Assembly: GCF_000952155.1 (NCBI RefSeq)
Contig: NZ_JYON01000013.1
Location: 1 to 64,000 of the forward strand
Length of the DNA stretch: 64,000 nt
Source: Aliterella atlantica CENA595
GTDB taxonomy: Bacteria; Cyanobacteriota; Cyanobacteriia; Cyanobacteriales; Chroococcidiopsidaceae
Direction: 5' to 3'
The position numbers and the translations under genes were made by a program. This document shows positions 6,396 through 13,955 of this stretch, piece by piece. Every line of letters begins with the position of its first letter. The first letter of the stretch is position 1. The notes beneath the pieces were generated by a model. It was given only the letters and a program-made list of their open reading frames with translations, ran no database searches and was not told where the DNA came from.

Positions 6396-6884
6396 TTATA
6401 GATAATCTGTGGCAACTACTTCAACGCCGCCTTGGTTCGATCTAGTTGGAGTAACAGGAATACTTGCAGCAATTGTGGCTGTTCTTGCTTCTAAATCAAA
6501 GCTAACTGTAATGTTGTTAACAGGATTAGTAGTAATACTTGCCTCGCTTACACTAAGTAGTTGTGCTACTTCTATGAAAGCACCGGGGTAAGTAGGAGAT
6601 TTTAAAGTGCTACCAGATCCAAAAGTAATCGGACTATCAATATAGTCTTCTGCTGCTATAGTAATCGTACCGTTTGCGGCTGAGGATGCTATTACAGGCA
6701 ATGTTGCTGCTACTGCTGCTGTACTAGCTTCTAAATCAAAAGTGATTGTAACGTTGTTAACAGGATTATCAACAGTTGAAATACTTTTTTCAGCTTGATT
6801 AAGCAAGTAAGCCATTTCTAAAAATGCTCCTGGAATATTAGTAGAACTTAGAGCGTTGTTGCTACCAGGTGCAAAAGTTGACAT
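6396..6884 (-). CDS. Protein made of two tandem about 80-residue repeats
   Basis: The 162-residue protein is an internal duplication: PGAFLEMAYLLNQAEKSIST / NPVNNVTITFDLEASTAAV in the first half and PGAFIEVAQLLSVSEASITT / NPVNNITVSFDLEARTATI in the second. Each unit is a helix followed by two or three strands. The helix-then-strand pattern resembles the two small proteins at 11577 and 11917 (NTAESLFVSLLLLAKNSL), so all four units may be one fold. No enzyme motif is seen. The start has a good ribosome site (GAGGTAA six bases upstream). A structural role in a particle is plausible. Confidence 0.65.
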   Translation of the reverse strand: MSTFAPGSNNALSSTNIPGAFLEMAYLLNQAEKSISTVDNPVNNVTITFDLEASTAAVAATLPVIASSAANGTITIAAEDYIDSPITFGSGSTLKSPTYPGAFIEVAQLLSVSEASITTNPVNNITVSFDLEARTATIAASIPVTPTRSNQGGVEVVATDYL

Positions 6885-6910
6885 AAATTACCTCATTAGT
6901 AATGACTAAG

Positions 6911-6942
6911 TAAAAAGCAGAACTAATCATGGTTAATTCTGC
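6911..6942 (-). terminator. Leader hairpin/terminator before the 6884 gene
   Basis: On the minus strand GCAGAATTAA pairs with TTAGTTCTGC (9 of 10 pairs, 6-base loop) and is followed by TTTTTA. This is a standard intrinsic terminator placed downstream of another terminator (7024-7061) and only 27 bp before the next start codon. It may end a short transcript of about 80 nt or act as an attenuator. Confidence 0.6.
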
Positions 6943-7023
6943 CCAAACCTCATTTACTTTATGACCGAATACCTATTGAATAGAAATCGGTGAAAGCACT
7001 GATATTACTAAGTTCTAGACTAC

Positions 7024-7061
7024 AAAACTGCAGTCTACATTATAATATAGACTGCAGTTTT
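7024..7061. terminator. Strong bidirectional terminator hairpin, 14-bp perfect stem
   Basis: AAAACTGCAGTCTA (7024-7037) and TAGACTGCAGTTTT (7048-7061) are perfect inverted copies around a 10-base loop, with A/T runs at both outer ends. It overlaps the stop codon of the gene at 7060-7719 and splits the minus-strand block into two transcription units. Confidence 0.85.
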
Positions 7062-7719
7062 AATATCTGTGTCTCCACTCTGGATAAGGTACATCTTGCC
7101 CTTTTGGGTAATAATCAGCACGTATCGGTGTATATTTAACTACTTTTATTCTCTTTCCTTTTCTTTCAGTCATTCGCAAGTCATTAGTCAAGAATTTTGT
7201 ACTAATGTATTTCTTATAATGATTGACTAATTTTTCTACTTCAGTTTCAGAAACAGCATTAACTACGAACTTACTATTGTCTTTAAGTATTAAAGTTCCT
7301 GTTGTGTTGCCTTTTGTATAAGGTACAGCGGTAGGTTTACGAGTGCCTTTGTAATGTGGGATTGTTAATTGATAGTTCGGATCCGTTCTCTTACTACGTG
7401 GATTTCTATAGCTAATTACTAATTGAGGTATGTTTGTAGTCCTTTTAGCAGTCCAACTTTCAGGTAAGGAAACAGAACCTAAATTATTTTTATTTAAGTG
7501 TCCTAAATCAATCCAAAATAACAATTCTTTAAGTAGGATGATTTGGGCTGTATCATCTTTGTCTATTAAACAGTTTTCTAAGATTAAATTGCGCTTGTTA
7601 TTAACAAGCAACCGCGCATCATCTACTCCTTTATTAGCTTCTCTAATAGCACGCTTGACGTGTACGTTATGTACTCGCCCTAAAACTTCTCTAAATCTTC
7701 TCCAAGTAAATCTACTCAT
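7060..7719 (-). CDS. Basic hypothetical element protein
   Basis: 219 residues, basic throughout, beginning MSRFTWRRFREVLGRVHNVH. A Leu-rich helical middle (IILLKELLFWIDLGHL) is followed by TKGNTTGTLILKDNSKFVVN and a Lys/Arg-rich C-terminus (TERKGKRIKVVKYT). No catalytic motif is recognised. It overlaps the collagen-like fibre gene by 8 bp, the same overlap used at 10131/10138 and 5180/5187, pointing to coupled translation. It is the last gene of the upstream unit, ending in the strong terminator. Confidence 0.6.
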   Translation of the reverse strand: MSRFTWRRFREVLGRVHNVHVKRAIREANKGVDDARLLVNNKRNLILENCLIDKDDTAQIILLKELLFWIDLGHLNKNNLGSVSLPESWTAKRTTNIPQLVISYRNPRSKRTDPNYQLTIPHYKGTRKPTAVPYTKGNTTGTLILKDNSKFVVNAVSETEVEKLVNHYKKYISTKFLTNDLRMTERKGKRIKVVKYTPIRADYYPKGQDVPYPEWRHRY

Positions 7720-10138
7720 CTTCTAGATCTTTATCAGTGATTTTTGGCGTAAACTTGTCTACTTTGTGGGCATATTCAGCATCTTCTCTAGCTCTAAACT
7801 TCTCTAAATCATCAATAGCTTTGTCCAACTCTTTCTTCTGATTTTTAAGCTCTATTGATTGCTGTCTGACATTTACAACTTCACTAGATACAGTATCAAT
7901 CGCGTTTGCTGCTTCCTCTAATCTAGTTATCCTTGTAAAGAATGGATTACTAAAATCATCGTATTCATTCATTGCGGCGTAGGCACGATCTTCTAGCACT
8001 CCAAACCATCTAAGAGCATTCCCGATCCTGCTAATTCTAGATCCAATCACACTTATAGCTCCTAGAATGCTGTATCCAATAGATGTAAATTTACTGAGAA
8101 TATTAGCTGTTGCTTGATAGACGCGAACATATTTCTTATAGAGTTTTTCCCACTGCTCAACAGTCTGCTCTCCAAATATTGATTTAGCTGCTAATTCTAC
8201 TTGCTTACCTATTAATGATTGAATATCTAAAGCATTGCCATCGTCATCTTTGATTCCAAAAGCATTTAATAAGCTTGAAGTTGCGCTCATTAATGTTTGT
8301 CCAAATCCACTAGATAGCATCCAGGCATTATGTAGAGTTGCAGCATAAGTTAGTAAATTTAGGGCGCGATCTAGCTGCAACCAACTAGATAGCCTCCCCA
8401 ATTTTCCCGATATCCCACCATTTTTTATTGCAGGACCAAGTTTTGTATTTACTGTATTTAAAGTATTCTGGATGGGCTTCAACAAAGCTAAACTATTTAG
8501 ATCTGCTCCTGCTCCTAGAATCTTGAATAATTTATCGAATAGCCCTCTACTAGCATTATCAGCAGCATTTTTAGCAGCATCATTAGCAAGCTTATTCATA
8601 CACCCGCCAGGTTTTGTTGTTTGGCAAGTTCCCGTAGCTGCCGCATTGGCTAAGTTTTGGGGTAAGGTTTGTTGCTGAATTGTTGTATTAATCCTAAAAA
8701 TCTGATTCAGCTTATTAATGGCTTCTTGATTCACTTTTTCTTGTAGTAATAATCTTGCTGCTAATGCTGCGATCGCTGCTGTAATGCCTGCAAGGATTGT
8801 AGGATTTATATCTTTTCCATCCTTCCCATCCTTCCCATCACGACCAGGAGCGCCATCACGACCAGGAGTACCAACTCGACCAGGAGCGCCATCACGACCA
8901 GGAGTACCAACTCGACCAGGAGTACCAACTCGACCAGGAGCGCCATCACGACCAGGAGTACCAACTCGACCAGGAGTACCAACTCGACCAGGAGCGCCAT
9001 CACGACCAGGAGTACCAACTCGACCAGGAGCGCCAACTCGACCAGGAGCGCCAACTCGACCAGGAGTGCCAGCAGGTCCAGGAATCAAAGGACGGTTTAA
9101 TGCCCGATCTGCTTTAATGTCTGCAAGTTTTGCAAGTTCGCTAGCACGCTGGGCAAGGATCTCAATTGGCGGAAGCTGGGCGATAACTCTATCAGCTTTA
9201 GTGTTGGCTGTATCTGCCGTGTTGCTAGCACGCTGGGCAAGGATCTCAATTGGCGGAAGCTGGGCGATAACTCTATCAGCTTTAGTGTTGGCTGTATCTG
9301 CCGTGTTGCTAGCACGCTGGGCTAGTACCTCGATTGGTGGAAGCTGGGCAAGAGCATTATTAGCTTTACTATCGGCAGTATTAGCAGTGCTTTGAGCAAA
9401 AGCAGCATTTAGTAGAGCGCGATCGGATTGACCCAAAGCTTGCATTGCCAAATTTTTATTAATGCCAATCAGCGAATAAGCTGTTGAAATATCGTTTCCT
9501 AATCTATCTAGCTCGCGATCGTGAGCATCCAAGCGTGGGAACACTATTTTTAATGTGGCATATAAAGCAAATAATCCCGCTATCGAGCCAGCCAAAGACA
9601 GTACATTTGCAGCAAGTAATAATACTTTGCCAAGTGCGCTGTTTGCCAATGTACTGGCAGCAGTAGCAGCACCTTGAGCTACTGCTGCTGCTCTAGTTGC
9701 TATCGTTGCTTTTGTCGCTGCTGCCGTCGCGGCTCCTTGGGCAGAAGTTCCTAGGGCTTTGGCTACTGCTGCTTCTGCTGCTGCCATTTTAGATTTAATG
9801 ACCGCTTGAGTAGATTTCATACTCGCAAGTTCGCCTAAATCTATTGCCCCTGCAGCCAGTTTTCTTGAATGCTCTGCGGCTAGTGATGCCGATCGCGATT
9901 GTAATACTGCTGTTGTTACTTCAGGTCGCAATTGCTTTGTCAAAAATATTGACAAATCTGCTTGCTTAACAGCCCCAAAAGCCACCGCCGCAACTCCTGC
10001 TATTTCTGGCTTCAACAATTCTTTAGCTTTGTTTACTGCCCTATTAATTATTGATTCTTCATCTACTCTTTTTAGCTTGGCTACTTCTGCCCTTAAAGCT
10101 GCTAATTCGGTTTTCACTTCTGCACAACAATCAGCCAT
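7712..10138 (-). CDS. Large fibre-like protein: coiled coil, membrane segment, 28-residue repeats, collagen-like region
   Basis: 808 residues. In order: coiled-coil start (ELAALRAEVAKLKRV); Ala-rich helices (about 100-180); a hydrophobic stretch VLLLAANVLSLAGSIAGLFA (about 175-205) that could cross a membrane; three copies of a 28-residue unit containing AQLPPIEILAQRAS (about 250-345); roughly 28 collagen-type Gly-X-Y triplets (GRVGTPGRDGAPG pattern, about 352-440) ending GKDGKDGKD; a hydrophobic helix (ILAGITAAIAALAARLLLQE); a Cys pair (GTCQTTKPGGC); and a helical C-terminal 300 residues ending in a charged coiled coil. Collagen-like repeats trimerise in phage tail fibres. Fibre, tape-measure or surface adhesin are all possible. 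It is flanked by coupled genes of unknown function. Confidence 0.65.
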   Translation of the reverse strand: MADCCAEVKTELAALRAEVAKLKRVDEESIINRAVNKAKELLKPEIAGVAAVAFGAVKQADLSIFLTKQLRPEVTTAVLQSRSASLAAEHSRKLAAGAIDLGELASMKSTQAVIKSKMAAAEAAVAKALGTSAQGAATAAATKATIATRAAAVAQGAATAASTLANSALGKVLLLAANVLSLAGSIAGLFALYATLKIVFPRLDAHDRELDRLGNDISTAYSLIGINKNLAMQALGQSDRALLNAAFAQSTANTADSKANNALAQLPPIEVLAQRASNTADTANTKADRVIAQLPPIEILAQRASNTADTANTKADRVIAQLPPIEILAQRASELAKLADIKADRALNRPLIPGPAGTPGRVGAPGRVGAPGRVGTPGRDGAPGRVGTPGRVGTPGRDGAPGRVGTPGRVGTPGRDGAPGRVGTPGRDGAPGRDGKDGKDGKDINPTILAGITAAIAALAARLLLQEKVNQEAINKLNQIFRINTTIQQQTLPQNLANAAATGTCQTTKPGGCMNKLANDAAKNAADNASRGLFDKLFKILGAGADLNSLALLKPIQNTLNTVNTKLGPAIKNGGISGKLGRLSSWLQLDRALNLLTYAATLHNAWMLSSGFGQTLMSATSSLLNAFGIKDDDGNALDIQSLIGKQVELAAKSIFGEQTVEQWEKLYKKYVRVYQATANILSKFTSIGYSILGAISVIGSRISRIGNALRWFGVLEDRAYAAMNEYDDFSNPFFTRITRLEEAANAIDTVSSEVVNVRQQSIELKNQKKELDKAIDDLEKFRAREDAEYAHKVDKFTPKITDKDLEDE
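8811..9083 (-). repeat. Tandem DNA repeats encoding collagen-like triplets
   Basis: Words built from CGACCAGGAGTACCAACT and CGACCAGGAGCGCCATCA (plus-strand view) alternate many times in 9-, 18- and 36-bp periods. Near-identical copies suggest recent expansion by slippage or recombination, so the length is likely to vary between strains. An open proline-rich frame on the other strand (8784-9395) is a by-product. Confidence 0.85.
9140..9391 (-). repeat. Three 84-bp tandem repeats encoding 28-residue units
   Basis: Units start at 9140, 9224 and 9308. The first two are almost identical and the third is diverged. The repeat unit is in frame (84 bp equals 28 codons), giving heptad-compatible helical segments (NTADTANTKADR) separated by the turn AQLPPIE. 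Confidence 0.85.
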
Positions 10139-10754
10139 TATTTAATCTCCTTACTTGGCTTGCGATCGCTTTTATTTCCCCTGCGATTTCCTTGCATGGC
10201 AAACAGCAATAACCTGGGTAATTTGTAGATAAACATTTAGTAGTTCCAGGCGGGCATTCATCATCACAAGTAACTGTATATTGCGGTGATGATTGGTAAA
10301 TTCTAGTAAGTGTAGATCCTTTGTTGTCAGTTACAATAAATGTGTATTCACCGACCCCGCTATAATCAACAGATTGAATACTAGCGCTATAAACACCTGT
10401 TGGATGAAAGTGATTGCCTGTATCAATACCGTTTTTTACTATGTGCATTGCATAAAAAGATTCGCCATACCTGTTAGGGCTAGCCGCTCCACAATTACCG
10501 CTACTACATACAACCAACCTTAAAGAATATCTATCGGTTGATACTCCTTCGCTATCAGTCCAAGTTACTACATAGTTAGGATGATGTTCGTGATTTTGTT
10601 CGTAGTCACAAACAATACTAACGGTGTTATTTCCAGTATTATTAACAGTCACACTTATTTCAATTGGACACTCTTTAAACTTTAACGTTTCTTGAATTGG
10701 ATAATTAATATATACAGTTGCTTGAGTATCATCTAATTTGCAATGAGTAGCCAT
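10131..10754 (-). CDS. Hypothetical beta-rich protein with Cys-rich C-terminus
   Basis: 207 residues. A beta-rich first part (VTVNNTGNNTVSIVCDYEQN, VVTWTDSEGVSTDRYSLRL, GVYSASIQSVDYSGVGEYTF) resembles an Ig/PKD-like fold; a C-terminal part holds CDDECPPGTTKCLS and GYCCLPCKEI, ten or so cysteines in all. Such Cys clusters suggest a disulfide-rich or metal-binding extracellular knob. It has no signal peptide. It overlaps the fibre gene by 8 bp, so it may be a fibre tip or chaperone. The role is inferred from position. Confidence 0.55.
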   Translation of the reverse strand: MATHCKLDDTQATVYINYPIQETLKFKECPIEISVTVNNTGNNTVSIVCDYEQNHEHHPNYVVTWTDSEGVSTDRYSLRLVVCSSGNCGAASPNRYGESFYAMHIVKNGIDTGNHFHPTGVYSASIQSVDYSGVGEYTFIVTDNKGSTLTRIYQSSPQYTVTCDDECPPGTTKCLSTNYPGYCCLPCKEIAGEIKAIASQVRRLNNG

Positions 10755-10756
10755 AA

Positions 10757-11590
10757 TTATAAAAAACTAAAAGCATAATAAGATTTAAAGTAAGAATAGA
10801 TATTAGTACGTTCTTGACTTGATAATAAATTAGGGTATATTAGGATTTCTGCTATATCTTGGTTTTGTAAATATCTACCACTACTAAAAGCATCAGCCCC
10901 AACGATAGGGTTTTTATCCCCTACTGTTGAATTGTTATTTGCAATTTCTAATATGTGGAACACACCTGTATCAAAAGGAACTCCTACATTAAAATTTTGA
11001 ATATCACCGCTTGACTGCAAAACGTTATCAATATAAGCATTAGTAAGATCGCCAGCAGTTAATTTGTTATTAGTTGAGCGAATACCTGTAGCAACAATAG
11101 TTTCATTGCTAGCAGGTACTTTATCTGAACTACCGCTTCTATAAGCTAAGTATCCATCATAGTCGGAAAAATTATTATTATCGTTCTTTCTAAATATTAA
11201 AAAGATAATCTTAGCTGTGTAAGCTTCAGTATTATGCTTTAAGGCACTATTATTAAAATTAATTGCTGCTTTACCATTAATAGCATTAGCGATCAAAGTA
11301 GGATTACCGCTAAAAGGTATTAAATTATTTTTACTAGGTGACTTGTCTATTACAGAAGTAACTAGGTTGCCGTTTAAAGTAACTTCATCTGCTCTATACC
11401 ATTTAATATGACCAGTGGGAGGATTTGCAGCAGGAGAATTTGGGCTTGTTGAGCCTTCACTACCAACACCTATGTATTGCTTAAGTGTGGATAGCTTTAC
11501 TTTTTTTATGCCTAGCGTACTAGCTTCTTGAATAAGCAAAATATCATCATCTCGCAAGTTAGTAGATTCTACAAACTCATTGTATTTCAT
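10757..11590 (-). CDS. LamG/concanavalin-like element protein
   Basis: 277 residues. After about 60 residues of helix and a Ser/Pro-rich linker (SEGSTSPNSPAANPP), the rest resembles a concanavalin/LamG jelly-roll: WYRADEVTLNGNLVTSVIDK, AAINFNNSALKH, FLIFRKNDNNNF, ILEIANNN and the characteristic last strand AEILIYPNLLSSQERTNIYS. Such domains bind sugars in phage tail and surface proteins. It lies between the fibre-associated genes and two small paralogues and overlaps the upstream gene by 14 bp. A receptor-binding role is plausible but not shown. Confidence 0.65.
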   Translation of the reverse strand: MKYNEFVESTNLRDDDILLIQEASTLGIKKVKLSTLKQYIGVGSEGSTSPNSPAANPPTGHIKWYRADEVTLNGNLVTSVIDKSPSKNNLIPFSGNPTLIANAINGKAAINFNNSALKHNTEAYTAKIIFLIFRKNDNNNFSDYDGYLAYRSGSSDKVPASNETIVATGIRSTNNKLTAGDLTNAYIDNVLQSSGDIQNFNVGVPFDTGVFHILEIANNNSTVGDKNPIVGADAFSSGRYLQNQDIAEILIYPNLLSSQERTNIYSYFKSYYAFSFL

Positions 11591-11927
11591 TGCTTTCTAT
11601 TACAAAGGTATCGAGTGCATAAGGTAGAGATTGAAAGGCAATATATTGACGTTTCCAATAGAAAACATTTAGTAGCTCATATCTATCCTTATTGTTATAA
11701 GTAATAGCTTGATTATTTTCATTGGTAATAGGGTGACTATTTTCATCTTCTATTAATCCCTCAAATTGCTTGCAAGCATTCATTACAAGTGCTACTAATA
11801 GGCTTTCTGCTGTATTGGTACTCCTAGTAGATAGATTAAATAGATCGCCTTTATTGATTACCAGGCGATCGCTATCTTGATACGCACTTGCCCCAAATAG
11901 TTGCTGCAAGGATAGATTAGTAGTCAT
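11577..11927 (-). CDS. Small element protein, paralogue of the gene at 11917-12255
   Basis: 116 residues. LQQLFGASAYQDSDRLVINK, then STNTAESLLVALVMNACKQF, aligns with LTQVFGPGAAQTATTLTIAK, then SNTAESLFVSLLLLAKNSL, of the next upstream gene. Both end in a strand-rich half (YELLNVFYWKRQYIAFQSL). Tandem paralogues of this size near tail genes are often baseplate or fibre-attachment subunits, but I do not recognise this family. It overlaps both neighbours (14 bp and 11 bp). Confidence 0.6.
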   Translation of the reverse strand: MTTNLSLQQLFGASAYQDSDRLVINKGDLFNLSTRSTNTAESLLVALVMNACKQFEGLIEDENSHPITNENNQAITYNNKDRYELLNVFYWKRQYIAFQSLPYALDTFVIESNEIQ

Positions 11928-12255
11928 CTGGGTCGATGTTTGCGCCAGTATCTAGTTTTTGTAGATTCACTGAGTAGGTGCTTTGCCTATAGGTTGCATT
12001 GTTACGAGTAACCAGAGTTTGAAAATTGAAATCTGCTTCTGCAACCGTGATGGATTGGTCGGGATTGGATTCCTGAGCGGCGGGGGTAAGAGAATTTTTA
12101 GCCAGCAGGAGCAAAGATACAAATAAGCTTTCAGCCGTGTTGCTGGCGGCGGCGGTTAATCCCACCGTTGCCAAATCCGCTTTAGCAATTGTTAGGGTAG
12201 TAGCAGTTTGTGCCGCGCCTGGTCCAAATACTTGAGTTAATGTCGGTTCAGCCAT
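11917..12255 (-). CDS. Small element protein, first gene of the minus-strand block
   Basis: 112 residues: LTQVFGPGAAQTATTLTIAK, a helix NTAESLFVSLLLLAKNSL, then strands (QSITVAEADFNFQTLVTRN, YRQSTYSVNLQKLDTG). It is a paralogue of the next gene and shares the helix-then-strand layout of the duplicated protein at 6396-6884. As the first gene after the right boundary region it is probably transcribed from a promoter between 12,256 and 12,390. No Shine-Dalgarno sequence is evident. Function unknown. Confidence 0.6.
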   Translation of the reverse strand: MAEPTLTQVFGPGAAQTATTLTIAKADLATVGLTAAASNTAESLFVSLLLLAKNSLTPAAQESNPDQSITVAEADFNFQTLVTRNNATYRQSTYSVNLQKLDTGANIDPDDY

Positions 12256-12394
12256 AATAAGTAATACGTATAAACTGAGCCGATGCTAGCTTCGAGCTAA
12301 GGATTTGGCATCGTTGCAAATACGGTTAAAATCGCCTTAGCGCGATCGCTTACAATTGAGGTTGAACCCGCGATGTTTGTAAAATATTGCGAAG

Positions 12395-12416
12395 AGATCC
12401 TGCTAAAAGCAGGATC
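12395..12416. repeat. Perfect hairpin, 10-bp stem and 3-base loop
   Basis: AGATCCTGCT (12395-12404), loop AAA, AGCAGGATCT (12408-12416 plus one). There is no T-tract. It lies in the 12,256-12,519 non-coding stretch between the first element gene and the tRNA fragment, so it could be a recombinase or regulator site, or a terminator that shields the element from the chromosome. Confidence 0.5.
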
Positions 12417-12519
12417 TACATCCAAGGATAGATCGAGTATTTTAGGCACAAATTAGGCATTTATCAAGGCTATCCGCTTCAAAGCCTTGTCTAGTATCAT
12501 TTACAGCTAGTTGTATAAT

Positions 12520-12564
12520 GGTCTGCAAAACCTTTATCCCCCAGTTCAAATCTGGGTGTCGCCT
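12520..12564 (+). other. 3' part of a tRNA-Cys(GCA) gene: candidate att site and right element boundary
   Basis: The segment begins GGTCTGCAAAACC (anticodon arm, anticodon GCA), continues with TTTAT, a perfect T-arm (CCCAG, TTCAAAT, CTGGG, 12540-12556) and the 3' acceptor strand TGTCGCC (12557-12563). The bases upstream do not supply the matching 5' acceptor strand (GGCGACA) or a D-arm, so it is not a working tRNA gene. A tRNA 3' half next to phage-like genes is the usual scar of integration by a tyrosine integrase. The partner, an intact tRNA-Cys, should lie left of the window. Confidence 0.7.
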
Positions 12565-12736
12565 TGTTTCCCTATATAAATAATTACCCCAAAACCTCGA
12601 CTTATCCAAAGTTTTAGGGTTTGCAACTTATAGCTGTACTGCGATATCTGAAAAATTAAGCTAAGACAGGTGCGATCGCAAATTAGTTACTAGATATCCT
12701 CAAACAATCAATTTCTTGGCTACAAGCGAAGTAATT

Positions 12737-12817
12737 ATTACTTATCTATTCTCAACTTGAGCAGCTTCTAGCAACCTCAGAATTAATATGGTAATCGATC
12801 TAAAGTTTTAGCGATCG
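12737..12817. repeat. Diverged direct repeat, copy 2 (partner 3899-3985)
   Basis: Shares TATTCTC-ACTTGAGCAG, CCTCAGAA, AATCGAT and the terminal HIP1/TTGCC block with 3899-3985. It overlaps the 3' end of the small frame at 12783-12935. It lies outside the proposed att site. Confidence 0.6.
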
Positions 12818-12935
12818 CTTGCCAATTATTCAGCAACTTTCTAGTTCTAGCTTGTAGTGAGTTCAGATAGCTAGTGACAGATATAGAAAAACAAATAACT
12901 CCCAAAGCAACCCAAGCATTTTGCTTCTGCTGCAT
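12783..12935 (-). pseudogene. 50-residue remnant resembling the N-terminus of the CAP protein
   Basis: From an ATG at 12935 the frame encodes MQQKQNAWVALGVICFSISV followed by TSYLNSLQARTRKLLNNW and ends at 12783. The hydrophobic start WVALGVICFSISVTSYLNS matches NLVALGVTCLSLFTSRYVSH of the CAP protein at 3497, but no CAP domain follows. Together with the adjacent repeat it suggests leftover DNA from an earlier related element. It might alternatively be a short membrane peptide gene. Confidence 0.5.
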
Positions 12936-13495
12936 TGATTGCTAGTCCAAATTATTGCTTTTCTATTTTCACCATTGAGTAGGAGCGATCGCTTCTGACT
13001 TACTACGGAGGCGAAAATAAAGTTTTAGCGATCGCTAATCTACAGACTGCATATTCTTGATTGTTGCAAAAAACTTAATTTGATTGGATTGAGCGCTCGC
13101 TTGTTACTTAAACAATCTCAACTGTTACATTATTTATGCCAATCCTTAAATAACTCTAATGAGAGATTGCTTTTGTACTACTTTATGGTCAAGCTGGATA
13201 TAATTTTTTATTAAATTATATGTGTTTGAACTTTAAAATTTAACTACAATGAAGATGCTAGTACCTATTGTTAAAATATTTATCTCAAATATATTAGTTT
13301 TTCCAGCGTTGACAAACTATAAAATATATGATTTGAAAACCTAAACAAATTTTAGCAACTACAAAATCTCGATACAAAAGTTATAATCAAGTAAAATCTA
13401 TCTAAATATACACTTCTTACAACTAAAGCATAGGCTTTGCCCTATGATAGAATTTTCAGCAAAGTTATAAACAATATAACCAAGGATTTCTAGGA
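12936..13495. other. AT-rich intergenic stretch before trxA
   Basis: No convincing gene on either strand. It is AT-rich with several HIP1 octamers near 13,000 and long A/T runs from 13,190 to 13,440. It presumably holds the trxA promoter, but no unambiguous -35/-10 pair could be picked. Confidence 0.5.
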
Positions 13496-13819
13496 ATGTC
13501 AGCAGCCGCACAAGTTACAGACTCTACCTTTAAGCAAGAAGTGCTAGACAGCGAAGTGCCAGTTTTAGTCGATTTTTGGGCGCCCTGGTGCGGTCCTTGC
13601 CGGATGGTAGCCCCAGTAGTCGATGAAATTGCCCAACAGTACGACGGTCAAGTTAAAGTTGTCAAACTCAATACTGATGAAAATCCCAATGTTGCCAGCC
13701 AATACGGAATTCGCAGTATCCCAACACTGATGATTTTTAAAGGCGGACAAAGAGTTGATATGGTAGTCGGTGCAGTACCGAAAACAACTTTATCTAACAC
13801 TTTGGAAAAATATCTTTAG
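13496..13819 (+). CDS. trxA: Thioredoxin (m-type)
   Basis: A 107-residue protein with the active site WCGPC at residues 31-35 in the context [20 protein letters not shown], the cis-proline loop [11 protein letters not shown] and the usual length for bacterial and plastid m-type thioredoxins. It reduces disulfides of target enzymes in the cytoplasm using electrons from thioredoxin reductases. AAGGATTTCTAGGA precedes the ATG. It is monocistronic, with a terminator 30 bp after the stop. It is the first clearly chromosomal gene to the right of the integrated element. Confidence 0.97.
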   Translation: MSAAAQVTDSTFKQEVLDSEVPVLVDFWAPWCGPCRMVAPVVDEIAQQYDGQVKVVKLNTDENPNVASQYGIRSIPTLMIFKGGQRVDMVVGAVPKTTLSNTLEKYL

Positions 13820-13846
13820 ATAATAGTCTTAAATCTAAATCAATAC

Positions 13847-13877
13847 AAAGCACCTGGCGATCGCTAGGTGCTTTTTT
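13847..13877. terminator. Terminator of trxA with a HIP1 octamer in the loop
   Basis: AAAGCACCT pairs with AGGTGCTTT, followed by further T residues. The loop contains GCGATCGC, itself a palindrome, which can extend the stem. Confidence 0.85.
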
Positions 13878-13955
13878 GTCAGCCAATAGAGTGCGATCGC
13901 GCCAATCGTACCCCAAAAATCGATAGAATAGAGTGCCAGTTGTGCCGCAGCACTC

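Noticed and set aside
8784-9395. 203-residue proline/arginine-rich frame on the plus strand
   Set aside because: It is the exact antisense of the collagen-like repeats; its TRPGVP-type repeats follow mechanically from GXY codons on the other strand.
2915-12255. Tailocin, contractile injection system or R-type pyocin
   Set aside because: No sheath, tube, baseplate spike or AAA+ ATPase can be recognised; the evidence is limited to fibre-like and lysis-like genes.
12495-12570. Complete tRNA-Cys gene
   Set aside because: Only the anticodon arm to the 3' end matches; no 5' acceptor strand or D-arm pairs with it.
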